Assembly: GCA_000231825.2 (NCBI GenBank)
Contig: JH720312.1
Location: forward strand, 1,146,236 to 1,210,235
Reading direction: 5' to 3'
From: Tetrahymena elliotti 4EA
Taxonomy: Eukaryota; Ciliophora; Oligohymenophorea; Hymenostomatida; Tetrahymenidae
DNA length: 64,000 bases
Below are positions 51,202 to 62,461 of the stretch, in pieces. Made by a program: the position numbers and the translations under genes. The notes under the pieces are model-generated. The model worked only from the letters and a program-made list of their open reading frames with translations, had not been told where the DNA came from and did no database searches. Within the stretch, counting starts at the first letter, position 1. Each line of letters opens with the position of its first letter.

Positions 51202-54200
51202 ATGGTAGATACACCATCTTAATATATAAGATCTACTAAAAAGGCTATGACATATGCTTCTTAAGAGGTGATCTCTTCTAAACTTCGGCTTAAAGAATAA
51301 AGCTAATAAACCAACAACTAAATTCAAAACGTTAGCTCAAAGACTTTAAATACCAAAGTAGAATTTAATTCTACAATCACTAATTTGTAGCAAAGCTAAA
51401 AGGAATATATGAAGTTAAAATACTTAAGGTAAAAAAGTTTAAAAGCATTAGAGTAAAATAAAGAAAAAAGAGTTTAGAATTCCCCCTTGTTTTTCTACTT
51501 GTAAGATTCGAAACAACAATAAGATGATTTGGAAATGCCATAATAAAAGTTTTCGCTTGATTAAATCCAAGAATCAACATAAATAGATTTCAGAAAATTT
51601 TATAAAAATGAGAAAGTAGCTTAAACAAGCTCTTTATAAAGATAAAAGAAGCCTTTCAATAAGCAAAATTTATTAGAGCAAATAGTTTCATATGGGCTAG
51701 ATAATAAAAATAGTTTTGATCATTAAAAAGAAATAAATAAAATAAAGAAACCTTCTTTGAAACTTGAATAAATTAATAAGTCAAATAATAATTCTACAAA
51801 CAAATTTTTAAGTAAAGATGCTTCACCTTTCAAAAAGATTTTAGGTATTTCACCTTTTTAAAATCAGCATTTTATCTAACAAACAACTTTACAGAAACTT
51901 ATACCTGATTCATAATTTCAAAAAAAATTTGTTTCATTTAAAATTAAAAGTGATTAAACTGAAAAGATTGAGCCAGTTAATCAAATTAGACTAGAAAAAA
52001 CGACTAGTTTTACAGAAATCAAAGATAAAATTTTCTAAATAAATCGGTTATTTCAAGAAAAAGTTGATTAAGAATTTTCTTAAAAGGATTCTTGCATGCT
52101 TAAACTGTTAGTTTTAAAGGGGTTTAAGCCTTAAAATTTGTGTTTTTACTTCTCAAAACTCATAGAAAACATACTGAATAATTGCACCTATCCTTAATAA
52201 TAATAACCTATTAATTTACAAAAGCAGTAAAAAATTTTTAGCAGAAAGAATTCAATTAATTTAGAAAACCAGGAAGATTTAGAAAAAACTTAACATAATA
52301 ATAATTAAACTAATAACAACAATAATAATACTACCAATTTAAGTACTGCTTCAAAATTAACAAATTATTTCACAACAAATGCTTCAACTGAAAAAGATCT
52401 TCATAGTTATAGCTCAATTAATTTAAATAATAACAATAAACTCTCTTCAACTTCAAAAAGAGTCCAGTCTCATAAATCAAAGGTAGAAGAATGCTCTATT
52501 CAAGTTCATTCTTTAGCCCACATTTCCAGCAATATTGTAGAAGATGTTTAATTTAAATCTCAACCTTAAATTTACCTTAACAGAGATAAGTTATGGATAA
52601 CTTAACAATTTAGTAATATTTTTACTTATTTTTTCATGGATTAGAATTTCTAACCATATTTTTAATTATCAAAGATTTCATTTTCTTTTTTTCAAATTAA
52701 AATTTAACCAAACTTATTTCTTTTTTCACTCGGAAAAATTATTTTTGAATTTTTTTTTTTGAGAGAAATGAATTGATATTATGATTTAGTATAAAAATAG
52801 TTTTTTATTTTCTATTTAAAGCTAATTCTTTAGATGAAATAATGTATGATGAAGATGATGATTAAAAGGATGTAGATGGTAGAGATAATAATTAAAATGA
52901 AAAAATAAAAGAAGAGTTTTTTGTTGATTTAGAAAAGAATAAAAACTAATAAGATTTGAATTAACAAAGCTTATCTTTTAATCTATTCTTTAAAATACCT
53001 TCATAGATTTATGATGAGCTTATTCAGTTTTTATCAATAATCTTAAAAGATAATATCAATAACTTTTAAGAAATCAATTATTTGATAAAGTATCTTAATG
53101 ATCATAAAAAAGAATACACTCCTTAGAATTTAGCAGAAGAATTTGGTTCTATTGAAAGGATATTAATTACCTCAAAGCTTCTTTTGAGTAAACTTGTAAA
53201 TGAAAATTTACTTCTTCAATAGATTTAGGATCATAGCAAAGAAGAAGACATATTGAATTTTGTGAACTGTTTGCTAAATTCAGACTAAATACAACTGAAG
53301 CATTATTCAGGTTTATTGAATGCAAATACTAGAATTTCTTTTGCTGAATTTTATTTGTTCAAATAGATAATACATAAATAGCTTTCATAAATATTGGATG
53401 CTGATGAAAAAATAAGTTTACTTCCATAAATTATGGAGTAAATTGAAAAATCAAGAAACATTTTCTTGGTTTAAAGAGAAAATTAATTAGATGATTCTTC
53501 TTTGATAGATAAGATTATATCAGAAATTAAGATGAAAATGTATGTGAAATGTTCTTTCCACATTTTCGAAACTTATTTTATCGAAAAAATGAATCCTTTT
53601 GTAAATCAAAATGAAAGCGGCTCTACATTAAATTAATAACTAAATTAATTCAATAAACAAAACAACTCTTACTAATTCTTGTATAATATTCAACAATTAT
53701 CTTACAGACATCAAAAGTTTGAAAATAATTAAAAGAAAAAATTTACAATCAATTCTGCTAGAAAAGAAAACTTTCATGCCCATGATTATCTCATATTTAC
53801 TCCCAAAAATAAAACCAACATTAAGATTTACCCAAAAAATTCATTTTCATCTCATAATAGGTTCTCGGTGATTAGTGAGCTATTCAGTAGTACATTATAA
53901 AAAACATAGCAAGATAATCTTATTTCTCCAAAACATGAAAATCATAAAAATGTAAATAAAGCCATCTAAATTTCATATTTTGAAGATTTGACATCTTTTA
54001 TTTTAGAAAATATTATACTTCAGCAAAATTTGACCAATTTAATTAATGGACTAAAGCAGAAACTTTCTAAATTAGATTTGAAGATTTTAAACTTTTTGGA
54101 GTCAGTATTTGTTGAAATACTTAAAGATAACTATTTATAAAGTGAATTAATATATGATATTAAAATCAGATTCCTAAAAATCAAGTTTTCTCTGATTGAA

Positions 54201-54524
54201 AATTTTAAAATAAAATACGAATCTGATGATTTTAGATAAATTTTATTCAATAACTTTTCTTACATTTTTGAAAAGAACTTGCAAACAAATAATATAAAAT
54301 TATGTCACACTAAGTTCTTTTCCACCTTTGATTACATAATATATTATTACTTAAGTTTAAGTGATATCTTTTCTTCTTTTGACTTTAACTTTGCCATATT
54401 TATAGCTGATAGCAAAGAAAATATTATTTAATAATTCAAAAAGAGTGTGAAAGAAACTTTCAAAGTTACCTTACCCTCTCAAATAATAAATCTAATAGAT
54501 TTCGAAAATCTATTTTTGTAATGA
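51202..54524 (+). CDS. Large Q/N-rich hypothetical protein
   Basis: Two exons, 51202-52612 and 52822-54524, intron 52613-52821 (GTAATATTT..TATTTAAAG, 209 bp). The combined frame closes exactly at TGA 54522-54524, giving 1037 residues. The N-terminal half (residues 1-470) is disordered, basic and rich in Gln, Asn, Ser and Lys, with a short poly-Asn run near 52310-52335. The second half starts with an acidic patch (M-Y-D-E-D-D-D). It is then largely helical and Leu/Ile-rich (I-Y-D-E-L-I-Q-F-L-S-I-I-L-K-D-N; S-K-L-L-L-S-K-L-V-N-E-N-L-L-L-Q), possibly an all-alpha repeat or coiled-coil scaffold. There is no signal peptide or membrane helix and no family I recognise. The donor is weak, so the exon 1 border is less certain than the rest. 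Confidence 0.7.
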
Positions 54525-54897
54525 CTTACTTCTCAAATATTTTGGAAAAAAGTAATTTTTACTTTGGGTTTTTTAAAAATATAATATTTTCTTAAACTAA
54601 CAAAATAAATAACGATCCTTTTATATTTCATTAGAATAAAATAATTACACTATCATCTTTAGAATATAATAATTATATTATTTTTATATAATAGTTTGCA
54701 TTTATACACTATCACCTAAATTATATCCTTAAACAATAAAAAATATATTTTATGTTATAAGGTAACTAATTGTTTAAAAGTTATAAAAATTTAAATTTAG
54801 AAAGGAATTTATAATTGCTTATATAAAATGAAATTCCAACAAAATTAATTAATTTATATTTATAATTATATTGCTTTTAGTTTTATTTAACTTTTTA
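54525..54897. other. Convergent spacer
   Basis: About 370 bp of AT-rich 3' flanking sequence between the plus-strand Q/N-rich gene and the minus-strand acid phosphatase. No feature was identified. Confidence 0.6.
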
Positions 54898-56553
54898 TCA
54901 TTCTGATTATTATTCATACTCAAAGGCTTACATTCCAAGTAATCTTTCTCTGAGTACTTTAATTTCTTTTTACTAAAGAATTATCTTTTTGAAAGCATAG
55001 ATCAGAGCTAAGACACATAAAAATTAGACTAAAGCAGGAACAACTATTTAGATAGTAGTTAATTAGTATCCTTCTTCTTCATCAACAGTTTGACTTAAAA
55101 TAAAACTTTGTTAAACGTTGCTCATTTGCTTACCACACAAAGCAGTATAATCCTCAAACTACTGTAGGATTCTACCTTCAAATTCAGTATAGCTGCATTA
55201 AGTAGAATTTGTTTCACATAAATTCATATACTGTCCATTGTATCTAACTCTCACATAAAGCTCAGATTTGTCATTTGTATTTTCTTCTTGCTCATGGATT
55301 TCAAATAATATGTGAGAAGCAAAATTAGGACCCTCAGCACAGTTTAGGAATGTTTAATTTTGATTGTAAAATTGATTAACTTAACATTCAATAGAAGAGA
55401 AATTCAAAGCTTGAAGTAAAGGAGCAATATTACTATCATGCCCACTGTGACTAATCCATCTAAGTTAAGAATTTCCTGCAATAATTGAATCAAAATATGC
55501 AAATATTTGCTCGAAATAAGGCTAAGTAATAACTTTAACTTATTTTGAGCCTTCATAAAAAGATAAGAAATTATAAAGAAAGGTAAGATTAGTTTAAACT
55601 TCACTAGGGATTGGAGGAACATATCTTCCATTATTAGTATCACACTAAATTACATCCATTAAAGAGTTAGCTTGATTTATATTGGAATATGTTTAGTTGA
55701 AAATCTATGTCAACTATTATAAAGTTTGAGACATTTAAGTGTTGACAAAATTGTATACTTAACCCTTTTCATTTTGATAATCACTAGCATATTTTCCATA
55801 GTTTGGACAAATATCTGCAGCTAAAAATATGTAATCTGTTTAAGTACTGATAACATGAACAGGCAAAACCTATTTTATACATTATAACTATTATTATCTT
55901 TAGTTTTATCAAAACAATTTTTAAGAAGTATTCATCAAAAAATATTCAAAATCTCTAATTTTGGATCAATTACATTCATTATTCATTATTTTTATTTATC
56001 TTTTTAAAAAAATTTTTAGAGACTTAAGAAAGTAAAATGAAAATATTTTAAGTTTATTTGTTTAATTTTGATATTTTTAGAAAATCAATACTTATATTTG
56101 ATTGGGGAGAGCGTTGATTCCTAATATCTTTGATGAATTAGTGTCGATATCAGGGGATCTGAAGGGGGGTAAAGTGAAATCATAAGAAAGATTAGCTGGT
56201 AATTAAGCTCCAAAACCTTCAGGATAGAAACCTTAGAAATGACTATAAGCACTCATGATTGTTCTATTGAAATCATCTGCTCTGACATAGATTAAAGAGT
56301 GGTTGTACTACTCAGGCATAAATTATGCTTTGTTTACATATTCTTCTCTCAAAAATTATCCTAAATTATAATGTTATCTTTGACCAGTTGCAGTCAACTC
56401 TCCAGCAATTTAAGGTTAAGAATTACCATCATAATAGCCTGACAAGGCTCCTCTTGCACCATGACGATAAATTTCAGCTACTATCTTTAACTTAGCTTAA
56501 CATTAGCTGAGAGATAGAAGAATAATTACAAAAGCTAAACTTAAGTTTTTCAT
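54898..56553 (-). CDS. Histidine acid phosphatase (branch 2), membrane-anchored, copy 1
   Basis: Exons 56553-56092 and 55869-54898, intron 55870-56091 (222 bp, GTATTG..AAATAG, phase 0), 477 residues. The signal peptide MKNLSLAFVIILLSLSQCQA precedes the catalytic motif R30-H31-G32-A33-R34-G35, where His31 is the expected phospho-acceptor. L-T-A-T-G-Q-R-Q-H-Y-N-L-G and Y-V-R-A-D-D-F-N-R-T-I-M-S-A are standard family blocks. The distal acid motif is S-H-S-G-H-D at about residue 296. A hydrophobic helix near residues 430-450 (Q-I-V-V-P-A-L-V-Q-F-L-C-V-L-A-L-I-Y-A-F) and a short basic tail suggest type I anchoring, as in lysosomal acid phosphatase. It is therefore predicted to act in the lysosomal or secretory lumen, hydrolysing phosphomonoesters. 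It has a tandem paralogue at 56955-58422. The conserved Gln in Q-H-Y-N-L-G is encoded by TAA. Confidence 0.9.
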
Positions 56554-56954
56554 CTATTTTTAAATGTGAAATTTTTAATAAATTATCAATACTTATGTAA
56601 AAATATTAAGTATTTTTAATTTTTGTGATTTTGAAAGAAAAAATACATCATTTATTTCTCACCTTTAAACCTTGAAAAGATAATAATAAAAATTGAATGG
56701 AAATTAAAGTAACAATTTTTTTTTTAGGATTTAGGATTAGGTTTTATATTTTATTAGTAAATACACTTTAGTCAAAAGATAAATTTGAGGTATTAATTGA
56801 ACCCTTTTAACCAAACAAAAAATACAATTTTTTAAATGAAATTTTAGCAAAATGCAAAATAAAAAAGTGAAAATTAAATGAATTTTGTATTTATATTTTT
56901 TTAATTTTTTATATTGTTAACATGAAAAAATATTTTTTTATTATATGAATAAAA
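56554..56954. other. Spacer between acid phosphatase paralogues
   Basis: About 400 bp of AT-rich sequence, 3' of copy 2 and 5' of copy 1. No further feature was identified. Confidence 0.6.
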
Positions 56955-58422
56955 TCAGCATGCCTATTAATAGACTTATTATTGAAGAGGCATACTGTAA
57001 ATAGAGTTTTATATATTATTTTATTGCTTTTTAGTTCTAATAGCATACCATCCAACAGCAATAAGAGCAGCAAGTTCGATAAGTACAATTAATACCAAGC
57101 TACCTTCTTACTCTTCCTTGGAAACAGAAGCAAAGTTTGAATAGCTATCAGCTTTAGAGAATAAATTTTGAATACCACATTCCTTATTGTAATTTGAAAG
57201 GAATTAGAAATTAAGTCTGCCCTTGAATTCATTATAATCACAATAAGTGCTGGCTTTTTCACAAATATTCATGTATTCACCATTATATCTTACTCTAACG
57301 TAGTTGTTAGTGGAGTCTGTGTCATTCTAGTGTAACTCAATGATAACAGAGGAAGCAAAACCTGGTCTATGAGCACAATTTAAGTAGGTTTAAGTAGAGT
57401 TTAACTAAAAGTATTCATTCATCAAGCATTCATAACTGGTAAAGTTTAAGATTCTAAGTAAAGGAGCTACATTGATATCATGTCCACTATAACTTAACCA
57501 TTTAAGAGGTGATGTACCAGCAATAGCAGCATCGAACTTTGATAAAATATCTTCTAACATAGGCTATGTCATTAATTTTACAGCCTTTAAACTACCACTT
57601 TACATGAAAAACCAATAAAAATCATCAAGGAATTCAAGAGCTTTCCAAGTTTCTTTAGACAATTTAGGAATAGGACGACCGTTATACAAATCTGCAATTA
57701 AAGTGTCATGTAATCCTTCAGTCATCATCCAACCAGCAATAGGCTTTTTGAAGAGGACACTTAACTCTAAGTAATATTTAGCCATGTGAGCGTCTACGTA
57801 AGCAGAATCTTTAATATTCTTAGCCGTAAATTCACCTACATAAATAAGATAGTTTAAGCAAATCTGAGAAGCTAAGAAAATAAAATCATTCTTCTCAGAT
57901 GATACATGAACAGGTAAAACCTTTTTTTTAATTTTAATTTATTTGAATTAAAAAAAAATAAATAAATTTTACTTATATTCCATGAGGAAGAGCATTGTTA
58001 TCACTAATTTATGTAGTGTTCAAAAATTAGGAAGAAAAAGGTGGGAAAGTATAGTTTTAAGGTAAATTTTAAGGAAGCTAAGCACCAAAGCTTTCAGGGT
58101 AGAAACCTTGGAAATGACTTAATGCACTCATAATTGTACGATCACAGTCATCAGCCTAAACATAAATTTCAGTGTAATTGTAATGTTCACCCATAAAATT
58201 TTAATTGTAAACATATTCGTTTCTTAAAATTTATCCTAAATTAAAATGCTATCTTTGTCCAGTAGCAGTTAATTAACCAGCAATATCGCTTTGATTCTTG
58301 CCATCATAGTAAGGGCTAAGAGATCCTCTAGCTCCATGTCTGTAAGTTTCACTAACAAAAAGGAGTTTAGCGTTAGTTAAAGCTAAAACAATACAGAAAA
58401 CAAATAAAATTTTGTTTGACAT
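56955..58422 (-). CDS. Histidine acid phosphatase (branch 2), membrane-anchored, copy 2
   Basis: Exons 58422-57973 and 57920-56955, intron 57921-57972 (52 bp, GTAAAA..AAAAAG, phase 0 at the same codon as in copy 1), 471 residues. A signal peptide (MSNKILFVFCIVLALTNA) is followed by R28-H29-G30-A31-R32-G33, L-T-A-T-G-Q-R-Q-H-F-N-L-G and D-D-C-D-R-T-I-M-S-A. The distal motif is S-Y-S-G-H-D at about residue 297. The stretch E-E-Q-E-G-S-L-V-L-I-V-L-I-E-L-A-A-L-I-A-V-G begins a predicted C-terminal membrane helix (about 425-447), with a short Q/N-rich tail. Catalytic residues are intact, so it is expected to be active. Codon choice is more G/C-rich than in copy 1, which suggests higher expression. 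The Gln conserved in the family before H-F-N-L-G is encoded by TAG (58249-58251), where copy 1 uses TAA. Confidence 0.9.
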
Positions 58423-59924
58423 TATTTTTCTAATTTAGCTATTTTTGTTTAGAATTTACTTTATTTAAAAATCTAATGAAATCAAAATCTATTAAAAGTC
58501 AACTCTGTTGAAAACCTATAACCTAAATTTTTGAAGGATTATAAACAAATATAGATACAGAATTTAAATAGCGATTACTTAAAATGATCTTTTATAAATA
58601 ATTTTACAAGTAATCAGTCCTATTTTTTTCATTTTAGAGATGTCTTACTACTCAGATTATTCTTTGAAGTAAGCAAATCTTTGATTTTTAACAATAAGTT
58701 TTATGTTTAGCAACAAATCATTTTATAAATGTTAAGTTTTTGAGTTTGGTTTATTTTTATTTACAAACTCATTTTAATTTATTTTTTTAGTTAAATATCT
58801 TTCGTCAAAGAGCAGATTAGATGAGAAAAACATCCACCTAACAAATTTCAATAAAAAAAGTGGGGTTATGTCTTTTATGAATTATTAATTTAATATAAAA
58901 GAATTTGTTAATATTATCTTCTATAAATTACAATTATTTGTTACATGCTTAAAATTTTATTCAGCCAGAATTTTTAACTTTGATTATTTTCAAAATAAAA
59001 TTTCAATAAAATGATTTTTAAAATACAAGATATTTCTTAAAAGTTTGATAAATTAAATTATTTTTGTTATATATTATAGTAAATTAAAGCTTTTTATGAA
59101 TAATATTTATTTTTTTTTTCAATCACAGAAATTGACAAATTTTACTTTTAATAAAAGTAATAATAATTTACCACCTTTAGCACAATTAATATTTAGAAAT
59201 TTTACTAATAATAGTAGGTATTTCAACAATCAAGGAAATTTTCTTTTTTAAATTGGCAAAAAACTTTATTTTTTTGAATAGGAACAAAATTTGTTAGCTT
59301 TCTTAGGAACAAAATTTGTTAGCTTTCTATGAAATAAAAAGATTATCTTTTTTAATAAGTTTAATTAAATAATGTAAAATTTATTTTATTTTACTTATTT
59401 CTAGATACAATAGCTCTAATTTATTTAAAATAATTATATAAAAGTACATTTTGCTTGATAATCATATGCTAAAATAATTTATGTTTAAGTTATTGTAAAA
59501 TAAGAAATACCTATTTTTTAATAAACTTAATATTTATCAGTTTTTAGTTTTTGGAAAGAAATACCCTTTTCTTATTCTAATTAAGAAAGCATATGATATA
59601 AATGAATATGCTATAACATAAATACTTAGTTTACTATTTATAGATAAAAGTATTTCAAATTATTAATACAGCTAATTAAATGAAAAATGTAAATAAAAAT
59701 AATTAAAATATATTCTTATTAAATTAGATATAAGAAATAAAAAAGTAAACTTAAATATTCCATGCTTACTTTAAATTTTTACTTTTTTTAATTTGAGAAC
59801 AATTGATAACAAAAATCTTAGATTGGATAAAACAAACATTTGAGTAATATACAAAATCTTTACAAGTTAATAATAATGTCAATAAAGTGTTTTTTAGAGT
59901 TAAAATTTATATCATTTTTTTTAC
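58423..59924. other. 1.5-kb non-coding spacer
   Basis: Upstream of acid phosphatase copy 2 and downstream of the BTB gene. It contains a 25-bp direct repeat at 59281-59330 and otherwise homopolymer-rich AT sequence. No coding frame was supported. Confidence 0.6.
59281..59330. repeat. 25-bp direct tandem repeat, two copies
   Basis: The unit beginning ggaacaaaatttgttagctt occurs at 59281-59305 and again at 59306-59330, differing only in its last two bases. It lies in non-coding sequence and is probably a replication-slippage duplication. Confidence 0.85.
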
Positions 59925-62461
59925 TCAAAACCAACCATTTCCATGGCTGACGCCATATAATTCAAATCCACTTAAACTTAAATTGTCACTTCCATGAGAG
60001 TTTTTGGAAATTTAGACTACTCTAAAGTATCTGAATCCTTTGATTTAATGGTCTGATAGGATCCTTTTTAAAGAAAATTCATCTATTGAATAAGAAGATG
60101 TAGTTCCTCTTTCTTTGAGAGCTTCTCTTTCTTTTTCAGTTGTGTAGTTGAAATGAGAATCGTTTGGATCATAGTGGATTCTTTTGTCTATAGGTATATA
60201 ATGATTTCCATCAGCAGAAGCTTCTAAAACCCAATTCAACATAACATAGGTTGTAGAGCTTCTATTTCTTATGGTGTAAGCTGTGGGATATAAAAATCTG
60301 TCTTCGCCTAAATCTACTCCCATAAAACTCATTTTTTCATTGCATGTTGAGAAATTTTAAATTTCTCTTCCAACAAAATATTCTATTTTACCTGCACGAA
60401 TAGTGGAAGCAAATGCCTAAACTTATCCTAATACATGTGGATTAACGTAAGGTTTAGCTTTTCCATAAGTACCAAGATAATAAAGAACTCCATTATCATC
60501 TAAATCGCTTTTATAAACAAATTCAATATTGCTATGAGTTTATCTAGGTGGTAAACGTGAAGGAGACTTCAAATTACTACTATTAGTTATATTTAAGTTT
60601 TGTTGATTCTCAAATCCATTGTTGTAAAATTGGCTTTATTGTGTTGGATAGTTCTATTAAGATTTGTTAAAGTTTTAAGGAGGACGCATATTACCAACAA
60701 GCTAACTTGAAGGCTAATAGAGTGATTAATGGATTGGTAGCTATGAATGATTCTAGTATTATTAAAAGTTATTATAAGAGGGTAAATTCAAAGCTGAATT
60801 AGTCTAGAATGGATTTATGCTTACATTATTATGTGAATGTAAATTATTATTTTACAATTTAGGATCAATAAGTGAATATGGATTTACATTTCCATTTCTT
60901 CCACTTTCTTATAAAATATTAGGATTAACTTGCTAAGGTGAGTTTTTAGCTCTATTTGTAGCCACAACATTCTCGCTTTTAATTGTGTCATTTAGTAAAA
61001 TATTTTTGTCATTATTGTTAGGGAATTATTAGTTAATTGATGAAGTTCTTTAGTGGTTCAAAGAGTTTTAATTTATTTTTGATGTGTTATTGGGATATAC
61101 TGCACTCAAGTTATTCACACGATCTTAGTAACTAGCTCTGGGATCTAAATTAAACTGATACTTATTTATAAATTCTTAGCTATCATAGTAATTTAATTTT
61201 GATGATATTGCTTGTAGGAAAATATCTTTGAATTCTTAAAATACTTCCAAATTGCTATACTTTAAGAGAGTCTCATGACTAACATAGCCAAGTCTTATGG
61301 AAAGAAGAAGATCTTTTTTCTACTCTGAAGTCAATTTGAAATTCTACAATCTTTCTTTTGCTTGGGATTCTAATGTATCAGGCATTATGTAAACTTTTTC
61401 ATCCAAACCAGAAAGAACCTATTCAGGTGGTTTTTCTTAATTTTCTTCTTATTATTCTTTTTAGGCTTCTTATGCTTCCTATCCATCCTATTTAGGAGCT
61501 TCTTCTCCTTCTTATTTAGGTGCTTCTTCTCCTTCTTATTTTGGTACTTCTTCGCCTTCCTGCTTTGGGGCTTCTTATCCTTCTTATTTAGGTACTTCCT
61601 CAACATTTTAAGCAGGCTCTGCAGGTGGTATCTTCTCTCTTACTTAACTCTCTACTTACTATTCATTTGCTTAATTTGATTATTAGACAGAAGGATGCTC
61701 TGGATCACTCTAAATTTTTATTTTTTATTATTAAATATGAATAAAATTATGAAAAGTATATAAGAAATAATGGAAAATTTAATATAAATAAGCAATATAT
61801 TTACCTCTCTTTTAAGAATATATTTATAAACAAGGCTAATGACATCACTTTCATCATTTACACAGATATCATCTCTTTAAATAAGAGCTTTAAATGCTTC
61901 AAAAGGTAGATTAATTAACTCATTTATCAAGAAAGAACTGCGAAGGAAATCAGAGAATTTAGGAACAATTACATCCAAAGCTGATTACTTCATTTCTTCA
62001 CTTTAAAATTAAATAGAATCAAGGAGTAAGCTAATAGAATTATCTTCTTTTTAAACATTTGACACTATGTATTCTCCAAAATGAATTTTAATTTTATCTA
62101 ATCCTATTGCTTGGCAAATAGAATAGTAATTAAAACAATTATTTTTGTTAACTATTTTTACAACTTCCTCTCTTACTTGTGGAGGATTTTAAATAGATAG
62201 ATAAACTAACTTAAGAATCTATCCTAAGTAATCCTCTTCTTTTTAAATCTATAAAACATCATTCTTTTTCACCGATTTTATTGATTTTGCTAACACTATT
62301 TTCTCCACTTATTTATGCTCCTCTAATATACTTAAAAACACCTAACTCTAAGTTGCTAAAACGAGCTTGTGAGCCAAATACTCATGCTATTTTTCATTCG
62401 AGGAGTATACTAGTGTGACATCACTTAAAAACTAATTAAGTGCCAAGTTCCTAATTTCCAT
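59925..62461 (-). CDS. BTB-BACK protein with HECTD1/discoidin-like C-terminal domain
   Basis: Exons 62461-61805 and 61709-59925, intron 61710-61804 (GTAAAT..ATTTAG, phase 0); 813 residues. The frame was checked for TGA. Residues about 12-105 form a BTB/POZ domain (L-S-D-V-T-L-V-Y; E-Y-L-A-H-K-L-V-L-A-T-Q-S). A BACK-like helical region runs to about residue 215 (F-L-I-N-E-L-I-N-L-P-F-E-A-F-K-A-L-I). A linker carries about five copies of an octapeptide like P-K-Q-E-G-E-E-A (about 256-296), then Q/N-rich sequence. Residues about 603-812 match the beta-sandwich domain found C-terminally in BTB proteins and in HECTD1. Its blocks are D-L-D-D-N-G-V-L-Y-Y-L-G-T, V-D-L-G-E-D-R-F-L-Y-P-T-A-Y-T-I-R, N-W-V-L-E-A-S-A-D-G and R-Y-F-R-V-V-Q-I-S-K-N-S-H-G, then L-S-G-F-E-L-Y-G. 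It is a likely CUL3 substrate adaptor, by inference from family. Confidence 0.88.
61480..61605 (-). repeat. 24-bp coding repeat encoding an E/Q-E-A/V-P-K-Q-E/D-G octapeptide
   Basis: About five tandem copies occur within exon 2 of the BTB gene. Glutamines are encoded by TAA or TAG in every unit (plus-strand tta or cta). The other frames of the same repeat give Lys-rich or Phe/Leu-rich shadows that are not real proteins. Confidence 0.8.

Noticed and set aside
61385..61606. Lys-rich frame with repeated N-K-K-E-K-K on the minus strand
   Set aside because: It is an alternate frame of the 24-bp repeat in the BTB gene. The real frame gives the P-K-Q-E-G-E-E-A repeat and connects to BTB and C-terminal domains.
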